Below are positions 15,985 to 25,059 of a stretch of DNA of 64,000 nt, piece after piece (positions within the stretch are counted from its first letter, which is position 1; each line of letters opens with the position of its first letter). This stretch comes from Luteolibacter luteus (GTDB lineage: Bacteria; Verrucomicrobiota; Verrucomicrobiia; Verrucomicrobiales; Akkermansiaceae). A program made the position numbers and the translations under genes. The notes under the pieces are model-generated. The model made no database searches. It was not told the DNA's origin and worked only from the letters and a program-made list of their open reading frames with translations. Location: contig NZ_CP051774.1 in the NCBI RefSeq assembly GCF_012913485.1, positions 5,270,001-5,334,000 of the forward strand, in the 5' to 3' direction.

Positions 15985-16512
15985 ATGCAAGCGATTGCCT
16001 TTTCCCCACCCGAGCCCATGGATCGTAAACGTTTCACGGACCTGATCCGCGATCATCATCTCACCCTGCTTTCCTACGCCCGGGCCTTGGCGGGTACGGA
16101 TCCAGTGGCGCGGGAGTTGGTCCAGGACTCCTTCGTCACCGCTTGGCAGAATCTCGGGAAGTTTGACCAGGCCCGAGACTTCGCTTCGTGGATGAGGGGG
16201 ATCGTTCGGAACAAATGGCGTGAGCATTGCCGGCTCCACTCGCGGGAGGTGCCGCTGGATGAAAGCGCGCTCTCCCGGTTAGAGGAAACGCTTGCGCCCT
16301 ATCCGCAGGGAGATGCCGCCATCTTTGCCCGCCTGGCCGAGTGTCGTGAGAAGCTTCCGCTACCGATGGCCGAGGCCCTCCGCGCTTGCTACGATGAAGG
16401 TCGTACCAGCGAGGACGCAGCCTCCTTCCTCTCCGTGAATGCCGCCGCCCTCCGCAAGCGCTTGGAGCGTGCCCGCGAGGTCCTTCGCCTCTGCCTTTCC
16501 AAGAAAGACTGA
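15985..16512 (+). CDS. ECF-type RNA polymerase sigma factor
   Basis: A sigma-70 family factor of about 175 residues that would redirect RNA polymerase to a small regulon. Region 2 runs from about residue 15 to 80, with ELVQDSFVTAWQNLGKF and the promoter-melting stretch FASWMRGIVRNKWREH. Region 4 is at the end, with the helix-turn-helix TSEDAASFLSVNAAALRKRLERAREVLR. It resembles the Planctomycetes/Verrucomicrobia group of ECF factors. It is followed after 20 bases by a membrane protein likely to be its partner. ATG 16018 is an alternative start; 15985 has a weak purine-rich ribosome site (GAAGAG). Confidence 0.85.
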   Translation: MQAIAFSPPEPMDRKRFTDLIRDHHLTLLSYARALAGTDPVARELVQDSFVTAWQNLGKFDQARDFASWMRGIVRNKWREHCRLHSREVPLDESALSRLEETLAPYPQGDAAIFARLAECREKLPLPMAEALRACYDEGRTSEDAASFLSVNAAALRKRLERAREVLRLCLSKKD

Positions 16513-16532
16513 ACCTTCACTTCACCTTTCCC

Positions 16533-18296
16533 ATGAACCTTTCCGAAGATCCATCCGACCGCCTGATCGATTCCCTGCTTCGTGAGCAGAGAAGGGGACA
16601 CCCCGACGAAGCCTTGCTGAGGGAGATCAACAGAGGCCTCGATGTTGCGAAGACTCAGATGCTGCACCCAGGCAGCGCCCGCAAACGGAACTATGTCGCG
16701 GCCGCTGCCGTGTTGGCCTTCCTGTGCTTGATCGGGCTTTCCTGGAGCGCCATTCAGCGGGCCATCGAGAAATCCCGCGGTTTCGAGGCCGCTCGCAAGG
16801 TTGAGCAGGAACGTCATGCCGGAGTTTTGAAGCGCGAGCGGCAGGACCTCGAAGCGAAGATCCAGACCGCGAAGGAAGGCCCATCGCTTTCCCCTAGGGA
16901 TGACAAGCAGGTTCTCTCCAATCGTGAAGCGGTGGAAGAGCCTGTGGTTCCGCAACCTGCCGAAACCGTCGATTCTGAGGAGGAAGGCCTGAACCTCCGG
17001 TTCGTCGCGGTGGAGAAAGAAGAAAGCCCCGGAGCGATTTTCGCCCATGACCCCGATGGCAAGACAGGGGAGCCGGGAAGGCTGATCGAACCACGTGCCT
17101 ACCTTGCCGACACCGGCAGGATCAACTTCAAGGGCAGCAAGATTGTGCTCACCTCGTCCAAGGATCCGGAAAGCCTCACCAACCCTTCGTCGGTTCTTGC
17201 TTCTTCCTACGTCGGTCAGAGCAGTGGCCGAGGTGTGATGTTGCTTTTGCCGGGCACGGGCAAGCGGGGCGATCCACCGGCTCAGCTGCTCTTTGTTGAC
17301 GATCGCTTCAGCGAGTTTCCGGCGGGCTCCACCTTGCTGGTCAATGCCAGCACCAAGGATATCAGGTTCATCCTTGAGAAGGACCAGCTTGATTGTCCCT
17401 CCGGCGAGCAGGTCATCATCAAGGATCCTCCGGTAAATAAAATTGGAATGACTCCGGTGCGGGGTCTCTTCCGCAAGGATGAGGAATGGAGGATTTTCTT
17501 TTCTGCCCTCTGGCCGCAGCCCGGGCCTAACGGACGCGCCCTGCAGGTCTGCTTCGACGGTAGATCGCCGGAAGTGATGATCATGGGGATTCGGGAGAAT
17601 CTTGCGGTCACCCATGCTTCCGACAAAACGTCTCCCGCGGAGGCAGTAGCGAAGGAAGATAAGGATGATGGGAAGCCGGAGGTCGTAGTGAATGGCGAGG
17701 TCGCCAGGGCTGCAGAGGATCCGGGGAAAGATCTCGCCCGTCTGGCATTCGTGGGTAGTGCCGCTACCAAATGGTACGTCCAGTTCGGATTCGAATCCGA
17801 AGGGAAGTGGTCTCCGCGTTTGACGGGGATGACCTCGCTCGGAAAGCGCCTTCAAAACAGGATAAGCGCCCTGAAGATGCTGGCACCCGGGAGTGTCTTC
17901 TTCGAGGATGGGGATATGGCGGGTTGCTTCAAGTTCAACGCCATCGTCGAGCGCGAGATCGTCGACGCACGCACCGGACTCAAGCGCACGGCAAAGATCG
18001 CGCAATATGAAGACCTGCGGCCAGGTTTTCGAGGGAGGTTTTATGAATCCATCTCCGGTCTTCCGGAGGCCGATCTGGAGAAGGCGGCTTATCAAGATCC
18101 TGCCGCGGCCTTTGAGTTCTTTCCGGAGGGAGGAGGAAAAGGCCGCTTCGAAGTCCAGCTGGGTGAACGCTTCTCGCTTCCTCCGGGAATCGCTCAGCCG
18201 CGCTATCTCCTGAAGTCGATGGATGCCCGGAGTGTGACCTTGGAATACAAGGATCAATCCGGACAAACGAAGACCAGCACCCTCTCTCTGAAGTGA
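16533..18296 (+). CDS. Large single-pass membrane protein, probable partner of the adjacent sigma factor
   Basis: A 587-residue protein of no recognised family. Residues 1-52 are cytoplasmic and charged, with DPSDRLIDSLLREQRRG like the short N-terminal segments of anti-sigma or sigma-linked proteins. One membrane span follows at about 53-73, then a coiled-coil-like stretch (75-115), an acidic linker and a large beta-rich periplasmic part. The gene starts 20 bases after the sigma-factor stop, so the two are probably co-transcribed. This position and topology suggest a membrane sensor or regulated target, but no anti-sigma motif is visible and the function is inferred only from context. Confidence 0.6.
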   Translation: MNLSEDPSDRLIDSLLREQRRGHPDEALLREINRGLDVAKTQMLHPGSARKRNYVAAAAVLAFLCLIGLSWSAIQRAIEKSRGFEAARKVEQERHAGVLKRERQDLEAKIQTAKEGPSLSPRDDKQVLSNREAVEEPVVPQPAETVDSEEEGLNLRFVAVEKEESPGAIFAHDPDGKTGEPGRLIEPRAYLADTGRINFKGSKIVLTSSKDPESLTNPSSVLASSYVGQSSGRGVMLLLPGTGKRGDPPAQLLFVDDRFSEFPAGSTLLVNASTKDIRFILEKDQLDCPSGEQVIIKDPPVNKIGMTPVRGLFRKDEEWRIFFSALWPQPGPNGRALQVCFDGRSPEVMIMGIRENLAVTHASDKTSPAEAVAKEDKDDGKPEVVVNGEVARAAEDPGKDLARLAFVGSAATKWYVQFGFESEGKWSPRLTGMTSLGKRLQNRISALKMLAPGSVFFEDGDMAGCFKFNAIVEREIVDARTGLKRTAKIAQYEDLRPGFRGRFYESISGLPEADLEKAAYQDPAAAFEFFPEGGGKGRFEVQLGERFSLPPGIAQPRYLLKSMDARSVTLEYKDQSGQTKTSTLSLK

Positions 18297-18354
18297 AAGG
18301 AAAAGCGCGCTGATTTTCGCAGTCTCCGACCCCAACGAGTGGGGAAAAACAAAG

Positions 18355-18385
18355 CCCCCGGATCGGGCCTCTGGCCTGTCCGGGG
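18355..18385 (-). terminator. Intrinsic terminator of the aminotransferase gene
   Basis: Read on the minus strand, CCCCGGA pairs with TCCGGGG around an inner GGCC/GGCC helix, and CTTTGTTTTT follows. It lies ten bases beyond the aminotransferase stop. On the plus strand no T run follows, so it is mainly a minus-strand terminator. Confidence 0.7.
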
Positions 18386-18394
18386 TGCGTGATT

Positions 18395-19492
18395 TTACTC
18401 CAGGCAATCCATCAGCGCGGCCAGCACCAGGTCGACATTTGCCTGCGTGGCTGAATGTCCCATCAAGCCGATGCGCCAAGCCTTGCCCGCGAAGGGACCC
18501 AATCCCGCGCCGATCTCGATCGAGTAGTCATCCAGGAGCTTTGCCCGCACCGCGGCATCATCCGCGCCATCCGGGATATGGATGCAGTTCAAGGTGTGCA
18601 GCGAGTACTGCGGAACATACCTGATACCCATGGACTCCAATCCCGCACGAAGGCGGCGATGCAGCCGCTGGTGCCGGGTCACACGTGCTTCAAGGCCTTC
18701 CTCCAGGACGATCAGCAGTGCCTCATGCAGCGCATAGATCATGTTCACCGGGGCGGTGTGATGGTAAGCCCGCTTGCCACTGCCCTTGTAGTAGTCCTTC
18801 AGCATGGAGACATCGAAGTACCAGCTCTGCACTTTGGTTTTCCTCGCCTCGATCACTTCCAGCGCCCTTGGCGAAAATGAAACCGGCGAGAGTCCGGGCG
18901 GACAGGACAGGCACTTCTGCGTGCCGGAGTAAATCGCATCGATGCCCCATTCATCCACCTTCAGCGTGTGGCCGCCCAGCGATGTCACCGCATCTACCAG
19001 CAAGAGCATTCCCGAGTCATGGACCAGCTCGGCCAGGCCATCCAGGGACTGCAGCGCTCCGGTCGAAGTTTCCGCATGAACGATGCCGAGCGCCTTGGCG
19101 TCCGGATGCTTGTCGATCGCCTCCGCCAGCATTTCCAGCGGGAACGTTTCACCCCATGGGACTTCCACACGGTGAACGGTCACGCCGGCGCGCTCCATCA
19201 CATCCACCATCCGTCCGCCGAAGACGCCGTTCACGCAGACGATCGCTTCGTCGCCGCGTTCCATGATATTTGTCGCCACGCACTCCATGCCGGCCATGCC
19301 GGTTGCGGAGACCGGAAAGGTCAGCGCATTCTCCGTCTGGAAGACCTTTCGCAGCATCGTGCAGGTATGGTCCATGATCTCGATGTAGCGCGGATCGAGA
19401 TGCCCGAGCGTGGGCGAGGCCATGGCGCGCAGGATGCGGGAGGGCACGGTGCTCGGACCGGGGCCCATCAGGATGCGTTCGGGGACATTCAT
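18395..19492 (-). CDS. Alanine/serine/ureidoglycine-glyoxylate aminotransferase
   Basis: A class V PLP-dependent aminotransferase of 365 residues that uses glyoxylate as amino acceptor. The start MGPGPSTVP and TLGHLDPRY are family signatures; the PLP lysine is Lys193 in [12 protein letters not shown] and the cofactor aspartate is in [11 protein letters not shown] (Asp167). The 4-base ATGA overlap with the adenosine deaminase gene upstream implies translational coupling, so (S)-ureidoglycine-glyoxylate aminotransferase (PucG-like, purine breakdown) is a good candidate. Alanine-glyoxylate or serine-glyoxylate activity is equally compatible with the sequence. Confidence 0.82.
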   Translation of the reverse strand: MNVPERILMGPGPSTVPSRILRAMASPTLGHLDPRYIEIMDHTCTMLRKVFQTENALTFPVSATGMAGMECVATNIMERGDEAIVCVNGVFGGRMVDVMERAGVTVHRVEVPWGETFPLEMLAEAIDKHPDAKALGIVHAETSTGALQSLDGLAELVHDSGMLLLVDAVTSLGGHTLKVDEWGIDAIYSGTQKCLSCPPGLSPVSFSPRALEVIEARKTKVQSWYFDVSMLKDYYKGSGKRAYHHTAPVNMIYALHEALLIVLEEGLEARVTRHQRLHRRLRAGLESMGIRYVPQYSLHTLNCIHIPDGADDAAVRAKLLDDYSIEIGAGLGPFAGKAWRIGLMGHSATQANVDLVLAALMDCLE

Positions 19493-20667
19493 GATAGATG
19501 AGGGTTACGCGGAAGTTGCTTGGCAAAGGCCTCTGCGGTCAACTCCGCAAAAAGCATGGAGTAGGTCGGCAGCAGGCGGCGGCGGATGAGATCCACCCGC
19601 GTCTCGTGCGGGACAAAGGCGCTCTTCATCGCGTTCATCGTCATCTTCTCCAGTTCCACCAGGCTGAGCCCGAAGGTGCGGGTGGCGAGCGCAAGTTCCT
19701 TCGACATCTCCGTGTCGCTCATCAGTCGGTCGTCGGTATTCAGGAAGACGCGGAACCCCGCCCGGTGAAAGAGCGCGAAGGGATGCTCCTCGAAGCTCGC
19801 ACAGGCCCCCGTGTGAACATTGCTGGAAAGACACATCTCCAGCGGAATGCGCCGGTCGAGGATGTACTGGGCCAGACGTCCCAGCTTCAAGGAACCGTCG
19901 GGACGGATCTCGATGTCATTCCTGAGGCGTGTGCCGTGCCCCAGACGATGGGCACCGCACCATTGGAGAGCCTGCCAGATTGACTCCGGCCCGAAGGCCT
20001 CGCCCGCATGGATGGTGATGTAGAAGTTCGCCCGCTGGATCGCGTGGAAGGCATCCACATGCTTCTTTGGTGGATGACCATATTCACCCCCCGCGAGGTC
20101 GAAGCCTACCACGCCCTTGTCACGCCAGCGGATCGCCAGCTCCGCGGCCTCCAGTGAATCGGTGCGATCCCGCATGGCGCAGAGGATCAGCCCGAACTCC
20201 ACGCCGAAGTCCCGGCGTCCTCTCTCTAGTCCTTCCAACACGGCCTCCACCACTTCGTCTTGGGTCAGGCCCTTCTCGGTATGGAAGACCGGCGCGAAGC
20301 GGATCTCCGCATAAACCACGCCATCAACCGCCATGTCCTCCAGGAATTCGTAGGCGACACGGACGAGCGCCTCCTTCGTCTGCATGACCGCGATGGTGTG
20401 CGCGAAACCTTCCAGATACTCCGGCAGGTTGCCACGCTGCGCACCGCGGTGAAACCACATGGCCAATTGCTCCGCATCGTCGGTGGGCAGGCCATTGTAG
20501 CCCTGCTCCTTCGCCAATTCGATGATGCTAGCCGGACGCAGGCCGCCATCGAGATGCTCATGGAGAAGGATTTTCGGCAGTCGCCGGAAATCGAGGGCCG
20601 CCACTAGATCCGCACCGAGGGGAAGGGGAGCCACGGGATGAAATTCCGGATAACGGTGTTCAATCAT
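19489..20667 (-). CDS. Adenosine deaminase family protein
   Basis: A zinc-dependent amidohydrolase that converts adenosine to inosine or a related aminopurine nucleoside to its keto form. Metal and substrate motifs are in order: LLHEHLDG (His36, His38), [19 protein letters not shown], and [10 protein letters not shown], where most family members have STDDP. Length from ATG 20667 is 392 residues, slightly longer than E. coli Add. An in-frame start at 20691 is possible; longer forms are unlikely because their N-terminus is unlike the family. It is the first gene of a pair with the glyoxylate aminotransferase, suggesting purine nitrogen recycling. Confidence 0.85.
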   Translation of the reverse strand: MIEHRYPEFHPVAPLPLGADLVAALDFRRLPKILLHEHLDGGLRPASIIELAKEQGYNGLPTDDAEQLAMWFHRGAQRGNLPEYLEGFAHTIAVMQTKEALVRVAYEFLEDMAVDGVVYAEIRFAPVFHTEKGLTQDEVVEAVLEGLERGRRDFGVEFGLILCAMRDRTDSLEAAELAIRWRDKGVVGFDLAGGEYGHPPKKHVDAFHAIQRANFYITIHAGEAFGPESIWQALQWCGAHRLGHGTRLRNDIEIRPDGSLKLGRLAQYILDRRIPLEMCLSSNVHTGACASFEEHPFALFHRAGFRVFLNTDDRLMSDTEMSKELALATRTFGLSLVELEKMTMNAMKSAFVPHETRVDLIRRRLLPTYSMLFAELTAEAFAKQLPRNPHLS

Positions 20668-20890
20668 CCTCCGGATTCTAGCAGATCTCATCCCTTCGCG
20701 CGCGGAAAATTTCGCAGCACTTCGGAAGCTCGTCTGGATGGCAGTAGAAGCGTCCTCAGGTTTTGGGTAGGACGATGGTTTGGAAGATTCCCGGAAGCGA
20801 TGTTTCCCAATGAGATCACGTTCAAGAACCATCAAGGCCTCCTCCCTCGAGCGGCGAGTGGAGTTCTTCAACTGCCACATCGGGAAAATT

Positions 20891-20931
20891 CCGCCTGTTA
20901 TTTTCCCTGTTTTATCAGGGTTAACAGGCGG
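20891..20931. repeat. Nested inverted repeat, copy 1
   Basis: A perfect outer 10-base inverted repeat, CCGCCTGTTA (20891-20900) and TAACAGGCGG (20922-20931), contains an inner CCCTG...CAGGG hairpin with loop TTTTAT (20905-20920). It lies in the 320-base gap between the adenosine deaminase and J-domain genes, which holds no other recognisable feature. Related copies are at 51540 and 61024. Confidence 0.7.
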
Positions 20932-20989
20932 CTAAGGGATATCCGGACCGGGTCGCGATCGCTTGCGAAAGGAGCCCCCCCGAAACCTG

Positions 20990-21523
20990 TTACCAGAGCC
21001 CCGCAAAACGCGCCTTCAGCTCTGCCTGCCACTTTTCGAGGAACGCCAGATTCCGGGAAACCAGCGAAGGATCACCTTCTCCCGCTTCGATCTGTGCGAA
21101 CGATTCCTCCTCCCTCTCGATCGCTCCCGCGACATCTTCCAGCGCCGCCTCCAAGTCTTCGCGGGCGAGCTGCACTTCGGGCTCAAGGAGCGCTTTCGCC
21201 AAAACGCTCTGCGCTCCTTCGCGCTTCTTGGTCACGCCATCCGCCTTCTGCAGGGCAGCTCCCACCTTCGCAAAGAGATCCAGCAATTGCGGGGAAATCG
21301 CCCCGCGATCATTACCCTCGATGCCTTCCGCCGCCATCCATGCCTTCAGGCGCCTCGAAGGACTCGATAGCAACTTGAATGCTTCTTGCACCGCCGTGAA
21401 GCCCTCGCCGTTTCCACCCGCGTCCGGATGTTCCTGTTTGCCCGCGGCCCGGAAGGCCTCGCGCAATTCATCTCCGGAAATCGCGAGGCGTCTTTCTAAG
21501 CCGAGCCGTTCGAACGGGTTCAT
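20990..21523 (-). CDS. J-domain protein, HscB-like co-chaperone
   Basis: A 177-residue protein with an N-terminal J domain (residues 1-60) carrying the HPD motif in KQEHPDAGG, which stimulates an Hsp70 ATPase, followed by a charged helical C-terminal part (65-175) of the size seen in HscB. It starts MNPFERLGLERRLAISGDEL, in HscB style. The stop of the A-type Fe-S carrier gene lies only three bases upstream of its start, so the pair is probably an operon for iron-sulfur cluster assembly or transfer. The C-terminal domain match to HscB is by shape, not by clear motif. Confidence 0.72.
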   Translation of the reverse strand: MNPFERLGLERRLAISGDELREAFRAAGKQEHPDAGGNGEGFTAVQEAFKLLSSPSRRLKAWMAAEGIEGNDRGAISPQLLDLFAKVGAALQKADGVTKKREGAQSVLAKALLEPEVQLAREDLEAALEDVAGAIEREEESFAQIEAGEGDPSLVSRNLAFLEKWQAELKARFAGLW

Positions 21524-21526
21524 GCC

Positions 21527-21892
21527 TCAGGCCGCGAAACTCTCGCCACAGGAGCAGGTCACCACGGCATTCGGATTGCTCACCTTGAAGCCGCCCTGCT
21601 GCAAGTCATCGGACCAATCCAGTTCACTCCCGCTGACGAAGAGCGCGCTCTTTGGATCGATCACGACGTTCACGCCATTGCTGGGCACCATGATGTCGCG
21701 ATCCCGCGGACCATCCACCAGATCCATCTTGTACTGCAATCCACTACAGCCGCCGCCGATCACGGCGATGCGTAGTGCGCCTTCCGGCCGGCCCTGTTTT
21801 TCCAGTAGGCCACGCAAGTGGGCGGATGCCGCATCCAGCACCTTCACCAGCTTCTCGTTCCCGATCTTGTAGTTCACCGCCGCGGCAGTCAT
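21527..21892 (-). CDS. A-type iron-sulfur carrier protein (IscA/ErpA/HesB family)
   Basis: A 121-residue scaffold/carrier that holds and delivers Fe-S clusters. The three conserved cysteines are present: Cys49 in GGGCSGLQY and Cys113 and Cys115 in the C-terminal CSCGESF. The middle contains LVDGPRDRDIM and the ALFVSGSELDW segment typical of the family. It is transcribed just before the J-domain protein gene. Which subtype (IscA, ErpA or SufA) cannot be told from sequence alone; no isc or suf cluster is in the window. Confidence 0.88.
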   Translation of the reverse strand: MTAAAVNYKIGNEKLVKVLDAASAHLRGLLEKQGRPEGALRIAVIGGGCSGLQYKMDLVDGPRDRDIMVPSNGVNVVIDPKSALFVSGSELDWSDDLQQGGFKVSNPNAVVTCSCGESFAA

Positions 21893-21979
21893 CGCGCCCC
21901 ACCTTCCACCCCGATCGCGCGGGTGAAAACTGAAATCTGGCCATGATCGCCCGGATCCCTACGTTCCGCGCCGCCGCCC

Positions 21980-22822
21980 ATGGAGCCCCAAGCCACACCC
22001 GGACTCGCCGTTGCCCTAGGATCTTCCTTTTTGGGCTACTACGCGCATGCCGGTTTCCTGAATGGCCTGGCTGCCGCGGGCCTTCATCCTGAAAGGATTT
22101 CCGGCTCCTCGGCAGGTGCCTTGGCCGGTTCGCTCTATGCCTCCGGCCTCCGGGGAGATGCCCTGAAAAACGCTGTTCTGGATGCCGGCCTGCGCTGGTC
22201 TTTCTTCGATTGGGGCGCTCTCTACCGCCTGCCCGGCGTGCTAAGCGTGTTCTGGTCCTCCGGCTTGCTTTCGGGAAAAGGAGCGATCAAGCGCCTGCGC
22301 CAGCTGGTAAATGGAGCCGATCTCTCTTCCTTGAAATCACCCGCCATGGAAATCGCGGTCACCGATGCCGTCAGCCATCGGTCCGAGGTCCTGAAGGAAG
22401 GGCCGCTTGCCGAACTGATCGTCGCGAGCTGCGCCGTGCCGGGTCTCTTTAATATCCAGCGGGTGGGGGATCGCCGCTTCATTGATGGCGGAGTCGCCTG
22501 TGAGGCACCCTTCGAGCAGTGGTTGGACGATCCCGCAATTCACACGATCATCGTCCATCGTGTGGGGCATGAAGCGAATACCGGCCCCACCGTTTCTTGG
22601 GAAACAGTCGCGACCGCCATCGGTTCCGCCCATCAGACGGTGTGCAACGAATTCCACCGCCACCGCCGCGAACTGGCCCGCCTGAAGGGCAAGCGCCTGA
22701 TTGAGATTCAGACGACCACCCCCGCGCCCGGCATGCTCAGCCAGAAGCTCGCCCCGCTCTGCTACGAACGCGGCCGCGAAGCTGCGAACACCGCGAAGGA
22801 ACTCTTTGAAGAGGGTGCCTGA
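21980..22822 (+). CDS. Patatin-like phospholipase
   Basis: A 280-residue cytoplasmic or membrane-associated acyl hydrolase. It has the patatin catalytic pair: the nucleophile Ser44 in the elbow GSSAG, and the aspartate in FIDGGVACEAP (DGG motif). The oxyanion glycine region is ALGSSFLGYYAHAGFLNGL near the N-terminus, which is G-poor compared with the common GGGxRG, a point to check. It probably hydrolyses lipid acyl esters. It is divergent from the Fe-S carrier gene with an 87-base gap. Confidence 0.8.
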   Translation: MEPQATPGLAVALGSSFLGYYAHAGFLNGLAAAGLHPERISGSSAGALAGSLYASGLRGDALKNAVLDAGLRWSFFDWGALYRLPGVLSVFWSSGLLSGKGAIKRLRQLVNGADLSSLKSPAMEIAVTDAVSHRSEVLKEGPLAELIVASCAVPGLFNIQRVGDRRFIDGGVACEAPFEQWLDDPAIHTIIVHRVGHEANTGPTVSWETVATAIGSAHQTVCNEFHRHRRELARLKGKRLIEIQTTTPAPGMLSQKLAPLCYERGREAANTAKELFEEGA

Positions 22823-22837
22823 GCCAAGTTGGCCCCC

Positions 22838-23083
22838 TCAATCCTCTTCAGCCAGGATCTTGTCGATCGCCTCGATCCACTCCCACGGGCAGCGCTTCCG
22901 CTGATACTTCCGCCACAGGATCTCACGCAGTTCCGCCCACAGCTCCTTCGGCACGGGATCCACCGGATACCAGTCGGGATCCGTCTTCAGCGTGGTCTGA
23001 AAGCTCCATTTGTTCGCATAGCGGGATGCACGCCAGTAGCGCATGCCTTCCTCGGTTCGTTCCCGCCATTCGTGTGCTTCCAT
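22838..23083 (-). CDS. Small conserved-looking protein of unknown function
   Basis: An 81-residue, aromatic- and charge-rich protein beginning MEAHEWRERTEEGMRYWRA and ending with a helix KYQRKRCPWEWIEAIDKILAEED. It has ten tryptophan or tyrosine residues in a short span and no signal peptide or membrane span. I believe similar small proteins occur in other Verrucomicrobiota but cannot name a family. A longer start at 23119 would add a proline-rich leader. It converges on the patatin gene with a 15-base gap. Confidence 0.6.
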   Translation of the reverse strand: MEAHEWRERTEEGMRYWRASRYANKWSFQTTLKTDPDWYPVDPVPKELWAELREILWRKYQRKRCPWEWIEAIDKILAEED

Positions 23084-23187
23084 GCGCGGAGGCTGAGGGC
23101 GGGGCAGGGGTGCTGCCAAGCGCCAAGCGATGAGAAGACCTCAAATGGAACTTGGAACTTTCCGGGGCTGGGGATAGGTTCCGATTC

Positions 23188-24252
23188 GTGCGGCGTGGCT
23201 TGCAGAGTGATGTCCTGAAAATTTTTGCCTACGTGGCGGCCGCTCTGATTCTAGGCGCCATCCTCGCGCCTTGGCTCTATCAGGTGGGTAAGGGGCTGGC
23301 GGAAGTCTTTGACGACAAGAAGGGAAATGGCCCCGTGAATTTCATCGCGAAAGCGGCCGGACGTGCCGATTTCCCGAAGTTCTTCGACCGCTCCCTGATG
23401 CTTTCCGCCTTCGTTTTGCTCTTTCCCTTGTGTAGCTGGTTGCGCCTCGGCAAGACTCCGGGCTGCTTCCGGGACACGCCATGGTCCCTCAGCCTGCCGG
23501 ACAATGTGACCGTGCGCGATTGTGGTCAGCCACTCCGCAAAAATCCCGATGGCTGGTGGCAGTTCGGCACCGGCTTCTTCGTTGCCGCAGGCCTCCTGTT
23601 GCTTTCCGGCTGGCTGATGCTCCAAGCGGGCTGCTTCATCTGGAAGGACGCGCTCTACTCCAGCCGCGGCGTGCCAAACAAATTTCCGATGGCGATCGAT
23701 TGGATCGCCGGCATGAAGAAGGTCCTTCCCGGGGCTCTTACGGTGACCTTGATAGAGGAGGTGCTCTTTCGTGGCATCCTTCTCGGGATTTTCCTGCGGG
23801 CGATGAGGCCGGCCCCTGCCATCGCCATGCTCTCCTTCCTCTTCGCCTTCGTCCATTTCCTTGAGCCTCCCCACGGAGCCGTGGTGCCAGACCCGGAAGC
23901 TGCGAATGCCGGCTTCGTCCTGCTAGGACAGATTTTCGGGCGCTTCGCCGATCCCATGTCCATGGTCTCGCGATTTTCGATCCTCGCGATGGTGGGCGTG
24001 GTTCTCGCCTACGCCCGCTACCGCACATCTTCCCTGTGGTTGCCCATCGGCCTCCACCTCGGTTGGGCCTTCGGCATGGGCATGTTCAAGGTGGCGACCT
24101 GGCCGGTGATGGGGCTTCCCGAAGCCGCCCGCTGGTTGATCGGGATGAGCCTTTTGGAAGGCCTCCTGCCGCTCTCGGTGATCGGCGTGACGGGAATGCT
24201 GGTGCATGCCATGACCCGCACCCGTGAGCCCATCGCGGACTACCGCAGCTAA
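23188..24252 (+). CDS. CPBP-family intramembrane metalloprotease (Rce1-like)
   Basis: A polytopic membrane protein of about 355 residues from GTG 23188. It carries the CPBP signature glutamates and arginine in IEEVLFRGILLG (Glu190, Glu191, Arg195) and later conserved histidines in FVHFLEP and GLHLGWAFG, which together form the metal site of Rce1-type proteases. About seven hydrophobic segments are seen. Substrates are unknown; bacterial members act in peptide maturation and in resistance to peptides. The start could be TTG 23152; GTG 23188 puts the first membrane helix near the N-terminus. Confidence 0.8.
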   Translation: MRRGLQSDVLKIFAYVAAALILGAILAPWLYQVGKGLAEVFDDKKGNGPVNFIAKAAGRADFPKFFDRSLMLSAFVLLFPLCSWLRLGKTPGCFRDTPWSLSLPDNVTVRDCGQPLRKNPDGWWQFGTGFFVAAGLLLLSGWLMLQAGCFIWKDALYSSRGVPNKFPMAIDWIAGMKKVLPGALTVTLIEEVLFRGILLGIFLRAMRPAPAIAMLSFLFAFVHFLEPPHGAVVPDPEAANAGFVLLGQIFGRFADPMSMVSRFSILAMVGVVLAYARYRTSSLWLPIGLHLGWAFGMGMFKVATWPVMGLPEAARWLIGMSLLEGLLPLSVIGVTGMLVHAMTRTREPIADYRS

Positions 24253-24272
24253 AGCCAAAGGGACTCACGGCA

Positions 24273-25025
24273 ATGGATCGCGTGGACCGGCGGCGCGGGT
24301 GGCTATCGAGGATCTTGGACCTGCTCTATCCGGGCGTCTGTCACCGCTGCGGCGAAGGGATTCCCGGAGACCGCTCGCTCTGCGAACCCTGCGATCTCAC
24401 GCTGCCGTCGCTTCGGACTCCCTTCTGCCGGAAATGTGGTGAGGAATTCGAGGGGCGGATCGAGGGCGATTTCGAGTGCCCGAATTGCCGCGATCTCCGA
24501 TTTTCCTTCGACTTCGCCCGGCCCGCCCTGCCAAACCATCCGGCGCTGCTGGGCATGATCCATGAGCTGAAATACCTCCGGCGGATCCATTTCGGCGTGG
24601 AACTCGGCCGCCTGACGGCTCGGGCCTTCGCCGAGGATCCCCGGCTGGCGGAAGCCCTTGAAGGAAAGTGGCCCCTGATCCCGGTGCCGCTCCATCGTCG
24701 GCGCCTCGTCTGGCGTCATTTCAACCAAGCGGAAGAAATCGCCCGTTCCTTGGGACGCCACACCGGGTTGCCTGTCTGCCGCGCTCTTTCCCGCCTGCGC
24801 GGCACGGAGAGCCAGACCCGCTTGAGCCGTGCCCAGCGCCTGAAAAACCTGAAAGGTGCCTTCGCTCTCTCCGTCTCCGGGCGAAAATTCACCGCCGGAA
24901 ATCCCCCCGGAGCCATCCTAGTAGACGACGTTTTCACCACCGGCGCGACCACCAACGAATGTGCCCGCGTACTCCGTCGCGCCGGAGTCCAAAAGGTGGT
25001 TGTCGTGACCGCCATGCGTGGTTAG
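24273..25025 (+). CDS. ComF-family phosphoribosyltransferase-like protein
   Basis: A 250-residue protein with an N-terminal zinc-binding part holding eight cysteines as four pairs (Cys23/26, 37/40, 52/55, 69/72), then a PRTase-like domain ending with the PRPP-loop motif AILVDDVFTTGATTNE. ComF proteins are needed for DNA uptake in competent bacteria, where they work with the ComFA helicase; in other bacteria their role is unclear. No other competence gene is nearby. It starts 20 bases after the CPBP gene and accD starts 34 bases after it, so the three may share a transcript. Confidence 0.85.
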   Translation: MDRVDRRRGWLSRILDLLYPGVCHRCGEGIPGDRSLCEPCDLTLPSLRTPFCRKCGEEFEGRIEGDFECPNCRDLRFSFDFARPALPNHPALLGMIHELKYLRRIHFGVELGRLTARAFAEDPRLAEALEGKWPLIPVPLHRRRLVWRHFNQAEEIARSLGRHTGLPVCRALSRLRGTESQTRLSRAQRLKNLKGAFALSVSGRKFTAGNPPGAILVDDVFTTGATTNECARVLRRAGVQKVVVVTAMRG

Positions 25026-25059
25026 CTTCGCCGCCCACCGCCAGATTTTCTCCGAACAC

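Noticed and set aside
16389..18479. 696-codon open frame on the minus strand
   Set aside because: Fully antisense to the sigma factor and its partner gene; no recognisable domain.
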